Assembly (NCBI GenBank): GCA_900555795.1
Contig: USMP01000129.1
Span: 1 to 5,029 of the forward strand
DNA: 5,029 nucleotides
Direction of reading: 5' to 3'
Source of the DNA: an uncultured Eubacteriales bacterium
GTDB lineage: Bacteria; Bacillota; Clostridia; Oscillospirales; Oscillospiraceae
Part shown: positions 1-5,029 of the stretch, one piece after another
How the letters are laid out: every line of letters begins with the position of its first letter
How positions within the stretch are numbered: position 1 is the first letter of the stretch
Notes under the pieces: model-generated
Database searches by the model: none
Seen by the model: only the letters and a program-made list of their open reading frames with translations
What the model was told of the DNA's origin: nothing
Program-made: the position numbers and the translations under genes

Positions 1-287
1 CCCGGCACCCGGGAGGCATAGGGCAGCCCCGTCTCCTCCCCAACGGGCAGCGCGTCCATATCCGCCCGGATGGCCACGGTGGGGCCGCCGCCCCCGCGCA
101 GCAGCCCCACGGTACCGGTGTCCGCCAGGGCTGTCACCTCCAGGCCCAGTTCCTCCAGCCGGCGGCGGATCAGGCCGGCGGTGTGCCGCTCCCCCCTGCC
201 GAGTTCCGGGGTCTGGTGAATGGTTTCAAATAGGCCGCGCAGGACCGGCTCCAGGGCCAGGGCCTCCGCTTTCAGCTGCTCCATCAT
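1..287 (-). CDS. M20-family amidohydrolase/peptidase, N-terminal part (cut by window edge)
   Basis: Only the first 95 codons are inside the window. The protein resembles M20D-type metal-dependent amidohydrolases (hippurate hydrolase, N-acyl-amino-acid deacylase, IAA-amino acid hydrolase relatives), cytoplasmic enzymes that cleave N-acyl or amide bonds of amino acid derivatives. Visible signs are the early segment TPELGRGERHTAGLI (about residues 26-40), matching the family's HPEL..E..T region, and the signature IRADMDALPVGEETGLPY (about 73-90). The metal-binding HACGHDGH motif would lie beyond the window, so activity cannot be judged. Two ATG codons stand in tandem at 287-285 and 284-282. The first is preferred because AAGGGGGAG (304-296) lies 8 nt upstream. 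A near-consensus promoter lies just upstream and the gdhA terminator precedes it, so it starts its own transcript. The substrate is unknown. Confidence 0.88.
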   Translation of the reverse strand, partial: MMEQLKAEALALEPVLRGLFETIHQTPELGRGERHTAGLIRRRLEELGLEVTALADTGTVGLLRGGGGPTVAIRADMDALPVGEETGLPYASRVP

Positions 288-322
288 GGGATATACTCCC
301 CCTTGCTCTTTTGATTGTTCCC

Positions 323-352
323 ATTATAATCCAACAGGGCCGGGTTTGTCAC
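323..352 (-). promoter_or_regulatory. sigma-A-type promoter of the M20 amidohydrolase gene
   Basis: On the minus strand a -35 box GTGACA (352-347, 5 of 6 consensus bases) is followed by an 18-bp spacer and a perfect -10 box TATAAT (328-323). Predicted initiation is near 316, giving a leader of about 29 nt that contains the ribosome binding site at 304-296. It lies between the gdhA terminator and the amidohydrolase start codon, where a promoter is expected. Confidence 0.8.
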
Positions 353-380
353 CTCTTTTTCCACTGCCGGCCCCTGGACG

Positions 381-415
381 CAAAAAACCGCCCCGGGGCC
401 ATACCCCGGGGCGGT
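381..415 (-). terminator. Rho-independent terminator of gdhA
   Basis: A perfect GC-rich inverted repeat with arms CCGCCCCGGGG (388-398) and CCCCGGGGCGG (404-414) encloses a 5-nt loop. A further A-T pair (387/415) extends it. Read on the minus strand the stem is followed directly by a run of T (387-382). It begins about a dozen bases after the gdhA stop codon. On the plus strand no T run follows, so it acts in the gdhA direction only and insulates gdhA from the downstream amidohydrolase gene. Confidence 0.95.
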
Positions 416-427
416 CACACGGACGAC

Positions 428-1780
428 TTAGAAAATACCCTGCTCCATCATGGCCTCCGCCACCTTCTTGAAGCCGGCAATGTTGGCGCCGGCCACCAGA
501 TTGTAGCCCAGGCCATACTCCTCAGCGGCCTCCACAGACACCCTGTGGATGTTCTTCATGATGCCCAGCAGCTTCTCATCCACTTCCTCAGCGGACCAGA
601 CCAGCCGCTCGCTGTTCTGGCTCATCTCCAAAGCGCTGACGGCCACGCCGCCGGCGTTGACGGCCTTGGAGGGAGCCACGATCATGTTCTTCTGCTCCAT
701 GAGATAGAAGAGCGCGTCGTTGGTGGTGGGCATATTGGCCACCTCAATATAGTACTTGATGCCGTTGGCCACAATCTGCTTGGCGTGCTCCATATGCACG
801 TCGTTCTGCATGGCGGAGGGCATCACCACGTCCACCTTCACACCCCAGGGCTTCTCGCCGGGGAAGAACTGGACGCCAAACTTATCCGCGTAATCCTTGA
901 CCTTGTTGCGGCCGGAGTTGCGCATCTCCACCAGGTAGTCCACCTTCTCCATGGAGGAACTGACACCCTCAGGATCGTAGATGTAGCCATCTGGGCCGGA
1001 CAGCGTCACCACCTTGGCCCCCAAATGGTGAGCCTTCTTGCAGATGCCCCAGGTCACGTTGCCGAAGCCGGCGCAGGCGATGGTCTTGCCCTTGATATCC
1101 TCGCCCTCGTGGTTGAGGACCTCCTGGAGGTAATACATGGCGCCGTAGCCGGTGGCCTCGGGGCGGGTCAGGCTGCCGCCGTAGGAGAAGCCCTTACCGG
1201 TCAGCACGCCGTTCTCCCACACGCCCTTCAGGCGGCGGTACTGTCCATACAGATAGCCGATCTCCCGGCCTCCCACGCCCATGTCGCCGGCGGGCACATC
1301 GATATCCGGCCCGATGTAGCGGTACAGGGCGGTCATAAAACTCTGGCAGAAACGCATAATCTCCGCGTCGGACTTGCCGGCGGGATCAAAATCGCTGCCG
1401 CCCTTGCCTCCGCCGATGGGCAGTCCGGTGAGGCTGTTCTTAAAAATCTGCTCAAAGCCCAGGAATTTAATGATGCCGGGATAGACGTTGGGCTGGAAGC
1501 GCAAGCCGCCCTTATAGGGACCAATAGCGCCATTGAACTGGCAGCGGTAGCCGGTATTGGTGTGGTAATTTCCGTTGTCGTCCATCCACACCACACGGAA
1601 GGTGAACATCCGCTCCGGCTCCACCATCCGATTCAGCAGATCCGCCTTTTCATACTCAGGGTGCTTGTCCACCATGGGCGCGATCGACGAGAGGACTTCC
1701 TCCACCGTCTGCACGAACTCAGGTTCTCCCGCGTATTTCTTCTTTACGTTCTCGATCACGCTGGTTACGTACGCATTCAT
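428..1780 (-). CDS. gdhA: glutamate dehydrogenase, hexameric clostridial type, probably NAD-dependent
   Basis: This gene encodes a complete 450-aa protein, the usual length for small hexameric glutamate dehydrogenases. The enzyme interconverts glutamate and 2-oxoglutarate plus ammonium in the cytoplasm. The substrate domain shows GPYKGGLRF (88-95, Lys90), Lys114, PIGGGKGGSDFDP (121-133, catalytic Lys126) and DVPAGDMGVGGREIGY (161-176, Asp166). The Rossmann domain carries GFGNVTWG (238-245), and the C-terminal part carries NAGGVAVSALEMSQNS. The sequence is strikingly like the Clostridium symbiosum enzyme as I remember it. Phe239, Pro263 and Asp264 match residues associated there with NAD+ preference, so a catabolic glutamate-fermenting role is plausible. 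The start at 1780 is chosen because GAGGAGGA (1798-1791) lies 10 nt upstream and homologues begin here. An upstream in-frame ATG at 1837 would add 19 residues unlike the family and span the ribosome binding site. The gene is monocistronic, ending in a strong terminator. Confidence 0.97.
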   Translation of the reverse strand: MNAYVTSVIENVKKKYAGEPEFVQTVEEVLSSIAPMVDKHPEYEKADLLNRMVEPERMFTFRVVWMDDNGNYHTNTGYRCQFNGAIGPYKGGLRFQPNVYPGIIKFLGFEQIFKNSLTGLPIGGGKGGSDFDPAGKSDAEIMRFCQSFMTALYRYIGPDIDVPAGDMGVGGREIGYLYGQYRRLKGVWENGVLTGKGFSYGGSLTRPEATGYGAMYYLQEVLNHEGEDIKGKTIACAGFGNVTWGICKKAHHLGAKVVTLSGPDGYIYDPEGVSSSMEKVDYLVEMRNSGRNKVKDYADKFGVQFFPGEKPWGVKVDVVMPSAMQNDVHMEHAKQIVANGIKYYIEVANMPTTNDALFYLMEQKNMIVAPSKAVNAGGVAVSALEMSQNSERLVWSAEEVDEKLLGIMKNIHRVSVEAAEEYGLGYNLVAGANIAGFKKVAEAMMEQGIF

Positions 1781-1817
1781 ACTGGTCCATTCCTCCTCAC
1801 AAAATTCCGCATCAGAG

Positions 1818-1840
1818 CAGGCGGGATAAGGCCCCACCTG
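1818..1840 (-). promoter_or_regulatory. possible stem-loop in the gdhA leader
   Basis: On the minus strand CAGGTGGG (1840-1833) can pair with CCCGCCTG (1825-1818) across a 7-nt loop. This gives eight pairs including one G-U wobble. The hairpin lies about 20 nt before the gdhA ribosome binding site and would be in the mRNA if transcription starts in the AT-rich region farther upstream. No T run follows it, so it is not an obvious terminator. A role in mRNA stability or translation is only a guess. Confidence 0.3.
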
Positions 1841-1899
1841 TACCCCGTTGATTTCATACTAACATCAATTTCTTCAAAACACAATATGAAGTTTTCTGA

Positions 1900-1913
1900 T
1901 TTGTTTGAACAAA
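1900..1913. promoter_or_regulatory. AT-rich inverted repeat TTTGTT-TG-AACAAA, possible operator
   Basis: Perfect 6-bp arms TTTGTT (1900-1905) and AACAAA (1908-1913) flank a 2-bp centre within the AT-rich control region, about 120 bp upstream of the gdhA start. Compact palindromes of this kind often bind dimeric repressors or activators, but I cannot match it to a named regulator. It could also arise by chance in AT-rich DNA. Confidence 0.35.
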
Positions 1914-1991
1914 CTCGTTAAACTTTTTTCTATTTTTTTGTGCACATTGTATACTGCTTTTCTCTCACAACCGTTGCAGTGTTCCCACGTC

Positions 1992-2016
1992 CGTTTCAGA
2001 CGGTCGTTTCAGGCGG
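1992..2016 (+). repeat. tandem direct repeat CGTTTCAGRCGG (two copies, 13-bp period), possible regulator site
   Basis: CGTTTCAGACGG (1992-2003) is followed after one base by CGTTTCAGGCGG (2005-2016), 11 of 12 bases identical. The first copy is also nearly palindromic (CCGTTT C AGACGG, 1991-2003). The pair ends 21 bp before the -35 element of the probable response regulator promoter. OmpR/PhoB-family regulators bind tandem direct repeats, usually with a period near 11 bp, so an autoregulatory site is possible though the 13-bp period is not typical. Confidence 0.45.
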
Positions 2017-2037
2017 ACAGCGGGGGGCACCCGCTTC

Positions 2038-2066
2038 TTGCACCGGACCGCCCGGCGTGGTATGAT
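2038..2066 (+). promoter_or_regulatory. probable extended -10 promoter of the response regulator gene
   Basis: A -10 box TATGAT (2061-2066, 5 of 6 consensus) is preceded by TGG (2058-2060), giving the extended -10 form TGn-TATGAT. A weak -35 box TTGCAC (2038-2043) lies at the ideal 17-bp spacing. Initiation near 2073 would give a leader of about 67 nt. The weak -35 fits a promoter helped by an activator, and a tandem repeat lies just upstream. Confidence 0.6.
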
Positions 2067-2139
2067 GCGCACAGGGACATCCGGCGCCATCCTTCGGCCC
2101 CGTCCGGACAGCGCCGCCGCGAAAGGAGCAAGCCATCGC

Positions 2140-2796
2140 ATGAAGCAAATTGCCATTATCGACGACGACGTCTACATTGGGGACATGCTGGAGGAGGTCC
2201 TCCGGCGGGAGGGCTACGACGTACTGCGGGCCTACTCCGGCACAGAGGCGGTGCTGCTGGTTCAGGCCCAGCGGCCGGACCTGGTGCTGCTGGATCTGAT
2301 GATGCCGGGACTCAGCGGCCAGGAGGTGCTGCCAAAACTCTCCGGGATTCCCGTCATCGTCCTCAGCGCCCGCTGCGACATACAGGACAAGGTCCAACTG
2401 CTTCTGGAGGGGGCGGCGGACTATCTCACCAAGCCCTTTGACACCCGGGAACTGCTGGCCCGGGTGTCCGTACAGCTGCGCCGGGGCGAAAGCGGCCCCA
2501 CCACCCTTCTGCGCCGGGGAGCACTGGCCATGGATCAGGCGACACGCTCCGTGTCCGTGGCGGGGGAGCCGGTCCACCTGACCCGGACGGAGTATGCGAT
2601 TTTGAAGCTGCTGCTGGAGAACCCGGGACAGGTTGTGACCAAATCCCGCCTGCTGGACGATGTGAGCCAGGACACCCCGGACTGCGTGGAGGGGTCCCTG
2701 AAGGTACACATCAGCAACCTCAGGAAAAAACTGCGTCAGGCCGGTGCGGGAGACTGCATTGAGGCGGTGTGGGGGATCGGATTCCGGCTGTTATAA
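2140..2796 (+). CDS. response regulator transcription factor, OmpR/PhoB family
   Basis: This 218-aa cytoplasmic regulator has a receiver domain (about 1-113) joined to a winged-helix DNA-binding domain (about 123-218). The receiver keeps every key residue: the acidic cluster DDD (8-10), phospho-acceptor Asp52 in LLDLMMPG, Ser76 in VLSA, and Lys98 in LTKPF. The effector domain shows LTRTEYAILKLLLENPGQV, then LKVHISNLRKKL (recognition helix, about 187-198) and the C-terminal hairpin VWGIGFRL. The start is set by AAAGGAG (2122-2128), 11 nt upstream. An in-frame upstream ATG at 2038 would add 34 residues outside the receiver fold and overlap the promoter. Its partner is probably the histidine kinase beginning at 4687, with the ABC genes as likely targets. 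The orthologue cannot be named from sequence alone. Confidence 0.95.
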   Translation: MKQIAIIDDDVYIGDMLEEVLRREGYDVLRAYSGTEAVLLVQAQRPDLVLLDLMMPGLSGQEVLPKLSGIPVIVLSARCDIQDKVQLLLEGAADYLTKPFDTRELLARVSVQLRRGESGPTTLLRRGALAMDQATRSVSVAGEPVHLTRTEYAILKLLLENPGQVVTKSRLLDDVSQDTPDCVEGSLKVHISNLRKKLRQAGAGDCIEAVWGIGFRLL

Positions 2797-2871
2797 GGAA
2801 GGGCGGGGCTCCGGAAGGGAGCACACATCCCCGCGGGCCTAAAAAATCTTTACTGTTTCTTATCTCTTCCC

Positions 2872-2889
2872 TTAACCGCTTTCTTAACC
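2872..2889 (+). promoter_or_regulatory. direct repeat TTAACC-N6-TTAACC, likely response-regulator binding site before the ABC genes
   Basis: TTAACC occurs at 2872-2877 and 2884-2889. The match extends to CTTAACC in both copies, a 12-bp period. The layout resembles sites of OmpR/PhoB-family regulators, for example the Bacillus PhoP box with TTAACA-like hexamers separated by about five bases. The pair lies 44 bp before the ATPase start and directly after a gene encoding such a regulator, so it is a good candidate binding site. No binding is shown by the sequence itself. Confidence 0.55.
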
Positions 2890-2901
2890 CTGTCCTGTTA
2901 T
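2872..2901 (+). promoter_or_regulatory. weak candidate promoter for the ABC genes
   Basis: The best -35/-10 pair I can find in the 137-bp gap is TTAACC (2872-2877) and TGTTAT (2896-2901), each 4 of 6 consensus, spaced 18 bp. It would start transcription near 2908 and leave a short leader carrying the ribosome binding site. It overlaps the TTAACC repeats. Three CCTGT copies (2889, 2894, 2902) also fall here. Read-through from the regulator gene is equally possible because no convincing terminator lies between. Confidence 0.25.
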
Positions 2902-2933
2902 CCTGTATCCAACCCAACAAAGGAGGTTCGGAT

Positions 2934-3848
2934 ATGGAGTACGTACTGCGTACGCAAAACTTATGTAAACAATATAAGCACTGTAAAGCCCTGGATAATC
3001 TGACCATGCATGTGGAGAAGGGGGCCATTTACGGCTTTGTGGGCCGCAACGGAGCGGGGAAAACCACCCTTATCCGGGTGGTGTGCGGCCTGCAGGCGCC
3101 CACAGCCGGGTCCTACCAGCTCTATGGTCTCTCCAGCGCCGGCGCTGACCTTGCCAGCGCCCGGCGGCGGACAGGGGCCGTGGTGGAGACACCCTCCATC
3201 TATCTGTCCCTGACAGCCCGTGAGAACCTGCGCCAGCAGTTTGACGTGCTGGGACTGCCCTCCTACAGGGGGCTGGAGGATTTGCTGGAGTTGGTGGGCC
3301 TGCAGGATACGGGGAAAAAACAGGCCCGGGATTTCTCGCTGGGTATGCGTCAGCGTCTGGGCATTGCCGTGGCCCTGGCGGGGGATCCGGACTTTCTCAT
3401 CCTGGACGAGCCTGCCAACGGCCTGGATCCTCAGGGCATCGTGGAGATAAGGGAACTGATCCTGCGGCTGAACCGGGAGCGGCAGATCACGGTGCTTATC
3501 TCCAGCCATATCCTGGATGAACTGAGCCGTTTGGCCACCCACTACGGCTTTATCGACGGCGGCCGAATGGTAAAGGAGATCAGCGCCAAGGACTTGGAGG
3601 CGGCCTGCCGCAAGTGTCTGCGCCTTACGGTGAGCGATACCCGGCCCATGGCGGCGGTACTGGATAAAATGGGCGTTGCATACACCGTCTGGTCCGACAC
3701 CATGGCGGACCTGTTCGGCGCCGTGGACGTCACAGACCTGACTCTGGCCCTCCACGAGGCGGGCTGCCAGGTGAAGAGCCTCTACCAGCGGGAGGAGAGC
3801 CTGGAGAGTTATTATATGAACCTGATGGGAGGTGAGCGCCATGCGTAA
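2934..3848 (+). CDS. ABC transporter ATP-binding protein, BcrA/LanF-like
   Basis: This complete 304-aa nucleotide-binding subunit should power the membrane permease encoded next, at the cytoplasmic face. In order it shows Walker A GRNGAGKTT (37-45), signature SLGMRQRLGIA (135-145, LGMRQ in place of LSGGQ), Walker B FLILDEP (154-160), D-loop NGLDPQG (162-168) and switch His192 in ISSHILDE. Where most ABC ATPases have the Q-loop glutamine there is Glu85 (VVETPSIYLSLTARENL). This is known in lantibiotic-immunity LanF proteins and relatives. The roughly 85-residue C-terminal extension ends in ESLESYYMNLMGG, a common ending in this group. AAAGGAGGT (2919-2927) lies 6 nt before the ATG, an excellent site. 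An in-frame upstream start at 2769 is unlikely because it overlaps the regulator gene. Export of, or protection from, an antimicrobial peptide is an inference, and the substrate is unknown. Confidence 0.93.
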   Translation: MEYVLRTQNLCKQYKHCKALDNLTMHVEKGAIYGFVGRNGAGKTTLIRVVCGLQAPTAGSYQLYGLSSAGADLASARRRTGAVVETPSIYLSLTARENLRQQFDVLGLPSYRGLEDLLELVGLQDTGKKQARDFSLGMRQRLGIAVALAGDPDFLILDEPANGLDPQGIVEIRELILRLNRERQITVLISSHILDELSRLATHYGFIDGGRMVKEISAKDLEAACRKCLRLTVSDTRPMAAVLDKMGVAYTVWSDTMADLFGAVDVTDLTLALHEAGCQVKSLYQREESLESYYMNLMGGERHA

Positions 3849-4674
3849 CCTTCTGCGGGCCAATCTCCGGCGGCTTTGGCGGGACAGCGGCTTCTGGCTG
3901 ATGCTCTCCGCCGTGCTGGTCCTCTCCGCGGGAAACATGCTCAACGGCTGCCGCCAGGCGGCTATGGACACTATGTCCGATTTTTCCTTCAGACTGGATG
4001 ACTACTATTTTAATATTGCGCCGATGTTGGGCCTCTTCTGCGCCGTTTTTTCCAGCCTCTTTCTGGGCACGGAGTACAGTGACGGCACCATCCGCAACAA
4101 GCTGGTGGTGGGCCGCACCCGGAACCAGATCTATCTGGCCAGCCTGTCCGTGACCTTCTGCGCCGCGCTGCTGTTCACGGCGGCCTGGCTTATTGGCGGT
4201 CTGGTTGGAATCCCCGCCCTGGGGCTCTGGCAGATCCCCCCCGCCGGCCTGGCTGTGCTGCTCACTCTCAGCATTCTGTCTGCGGCCGCCTTTTCCGCCA
4301 TATTCACCTGCGCGGGCATGCTGCTGGCCAACCGGGCAGCCAATGCGGTTTTCTCCATGCTGCTGTTCCTGGGCCTGCTGCTTCTGGCCAGTTTTCTCTA
4401 CAACGGGCTGTGCGAGCCCGAATTATTCAGCGGCGTTGTCATCACCAGCGGCGGAATGCAGATGGGCGAACCGTCGCCCAACCCCAGCTACATCGGCGGC
4501 AGCCTGCGGAAAATCTATGAGTTCCTCCTGGACTTTCTGCCCACCGGCCAGGGGATTCTCATGGCAAACACGGAGATCGCCCACCCGCTGCGGATGGCGC
4601 TGTCCTCCGCGGGTATCACCGGGGCCGTAACGCTGGCGGGCCTATTCTTCTTCCGCAGAAAGGATCTCAAGTAA
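3841..4674 (+). CDS. ABC-2-type transporter permease subunit
   Basis: This 277-aa integral membrane protein probably pairs with the ATPase just upstream. About six hydrophobic segments can be seen, near residues 17-36, 58-76, 103-126, 135-162, 168-189 and 255-271, with a positively charged N-terminus (MRNLLRANLRRLWRD) and a basic C-terminal tail (FRRKDLK). After the second segment comes EYSDGTIRNKLVVGRTRNQIYLA (79-100, given here as one motif), the cytoplasmic coupling motif (E..GTIRNKL..G..R..IY) of ABC-2 permeases of the bacitracin/lantibiotic-type group. The start at 3841 overlaps the ATPase stop by 8 bp, showing translational coupling. GGGAGGTGA (3827-3835) is well placed for that ATG, while the GTG at 3832 lies inside this site and is rejected. 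LanFEG-type systems have two permeases; only one is seen here, so it may act as a homodimer or pair with a product encoded elsewhere. Confidence 0.9.
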   Translation: MRNLLRANLRRLWRDSGFWLMLSAVLVLSAGNMLNGCRQAAMDTMSDFSFRLDDYYFNIAPMLGLFCAVFSSLFLGTEYSDGTIRNKLVVGRTRNQIYLASLSVTFCAALLFTAAWLIGGLVGIPALGLWQIPPAGLAVLLTLSILSAAAFSAIFTCAGMLLANRAANAVFSMLLFLGLLLLASFLYNGLCEPELFSGVVITSGGMQMGEPSPNPSYIGGSLRKIYEFLLDFLPTGQGILMANTEIAHPLRMALSSAGITGAVTLAGLFFFRRKDLK

Positions 4675-4686
4675 GGAGGCAACTGC

Positions 4687-5029
4687 ATGGTGTTCTGTCT
4701 GGGCGTTCTGTGCCTTGTCCTGGGGGCGGCAGCGGCGGCGCTGCTGGTCAAAATCCATCTCATGCGCCGCTCGGCGGAGCAGCTGCGCCGTCAGCTGGCC
4801 CAGCGGCTGGAGACGGACACCAACACGCTCCTCTCCCTCCCCTCCCGGGACAGGGCCATGCGCGCCCTGGCGGAGGACCTGAACGGTCAGCTGCGGCTGC
4901 TGCGCCGCCAGCGGCAGCGCTATCAGCAGGGGGACCAGGAACTGAAGGACGCGGTGACGGGGGTGTCCCACGACCTGCGCACCCCCCTGACCACCTTGCT
5001 CATCTACACGGAAATCCTGCGCTATGGCA
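4687..5029 (+). CDS. sensor histidine kinase, N-terminal part (cut by window edge)
   Basis: The reading frame starts at an ATG preceded by AAGGAGG (4673-4679, 7 nt spacing), 12 bp after the permease stop, and stays open to the window end (114 codons). Residues 3-22 form one hydrophobic membrane segment (FCLGVLCLVLGAAAAALLV). A charged, Arg/Gln/Leu-rich helical linker follows (about 27-85). Then comes the HisKA phosphorylation box DAVTGVSHDLRTPLTTLL (88-105) with phospho-acceptor His95. The ATP-binding N, G1 and G2 boxes would lie beyond the window. No extracellular loop or sensor domain is visible, so the signal may reach it through the membrane or through the transporter. It is the likely partner of the response regulator at 2140-2796, placed in the same operon as the ABC genes. 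Confidence 0.9.
   Translation, partial: MVFCLGVLCLVLGAAAAALLVKIHLMRRSAEQLRRQLAQRLETDTNTLLSLPSRDRAMRALAEDLNGQLRLLRRQRQRYQQGDQELKDAVTGVSHDLRTPLTTLLIYTEILRYG

Larger units (their letters stand above)
1781..2139. other. divergent intergenic control region between gdhA and the response regulator gene
   Basis: This 359-bp region contains no convincing gene. The part nearest gdhA (1781-1850) is its leader, with the ribosome binding site and a hairpin. The stretch 1855-1960 is clearly AT-rich with runs of T and A and should hold the gdhA promoter, but I see no clean -35/-10 pair on the minus strand. Small palindromes occur there: TGTGCACA (1939-1946), GTATAC (1949-1954), and the inverted repeat listed separately. 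From about 1965 the DNA becomes GC-rich and holds a 13-bp tandem repeat and the probable promoter of the regulator gene. In that gene's leader, CGGCGC (2082-2087) and GCGCCG (2111-2116) could pair. Confidence 0.7.

Noticed and set aside
1781..1837. A 19-residue N-terminal extension of glutamate dehydrogenase from the ATG at 1837
   Set aside because: The extension spans the GAGGAGGA ribosome binding site and a leader hairpin and does not resemble the start of related enzymes.
311..1921. A 536-codon open frame on the plus strand antisense to gdhA
   Set aside because: It is in exact codon register with gdhA, so it stays open simply because gdhA avoids TTA, CTA and TCA codons. Its translation is rich in His, Leu, Ala and Gly without any domain pattern, and it runs through the gdhA terminator. 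gdhA itself is unmistakable.
1905..2441. A 178-codon plus-strand frame overlapping the response regulator gene
   Set aside because: It covers the control region and then an alternative frame of the regulator. The translation is low-complexity Arg/Gly/Pro-rich, and no ribosome binding site was noted.
2803..2834. Hairpins after the response regulator stop (GCTCC/GGAGC at 2808-2822, GCGGGG/CCCCGC) as a terminator
   Set aside because: The stems are short and no T run follows on the plus strand; the bases after 2840 are mainly A. They would be a weak terminator at best.
2961..3971. A 336-codon minus-strand frame antisense to the ABC ATPase gene
   Set aside because: Its translation shows no motifs and is His/Gln-rich, as expected for a shadow of GC-rich coding DNA, while the plus-strand frame has every ABC motif.
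1..5029. CRISPR arrays, insertion sequences, tRNA or rRNA genes
   Set aside because: I looked for regularly spaced repeats, transposase motifs with terminal inverted repeats, and structural RNA signatures, and saw none. By-eye inspection could miss a small RNA.

Overview
This window looks like a chromosomal piece of a fairly GC-rich Gram-positive Clostridia, most likely a gut Oscillospiraceae/Ruminococcaceae-type organism. That is an inference. It rests on the strong AGGAGG-type ribosome binding sites, the close resemblance of the glutamate dehydrogenase to the Clostridium symbiosum type, and the layout of a two-component/ABC-transporter locus typical of Clostridia. The genes are GC-rich, and the only clearly AT-rich stretch is the control region near 1855-1960.

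Left part, minus strand: the first 95 codons of an M20-family amidohydrolase run off the window edge. Upstream of them is a very good sigma-A promoter (GTGACA, 18 bp, TATAAT). Next comes gdhA, a complete 450-aa hexameric-type glutamate dehydrogenase that ends in a strong Rho-independent terminator. The two genes are therefore separate transcription units. Residues around the dinucleotide fold suggest NAD+ rather than NADP+ use.

Middle: a 359-bp divergent intergenic region (1781-2139) separates gdhA from the rightward genes. It holds a leader hairpin in front of gdhA, an AT-rich part with an inverted repeat, a 13-bp tandem repeat, and a probable extended -10 promoter for the next gene.

Right part, plus strand: an OmpR/PhoB-family response regulator (218 aa), a 137-bp gap with a TTAACC-N6-TTAACC direct repeat, a BcrA/LanF-like ABC ATPase (304 aa), an overlapping ABC-2-type membrane permease (277 aa), and the start of a sensor histidine kinase cut by the window end. 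Together they form a self-contained sensing and transport module. The kinase would phosphorylate the regulator, which plausibly controls the ABC operon through the direct repeats. By analogy with bacitracin/lantibiotic-responsive systems, the transporter may export or detach a peptide or another envelope-active compound. The substrate cannot be read from the sequence. The best leads are the two repeat pairs, the Glu in the Q-loop position of the ATPase, and a kinase with one membrane segment and no visible external sensor domain.
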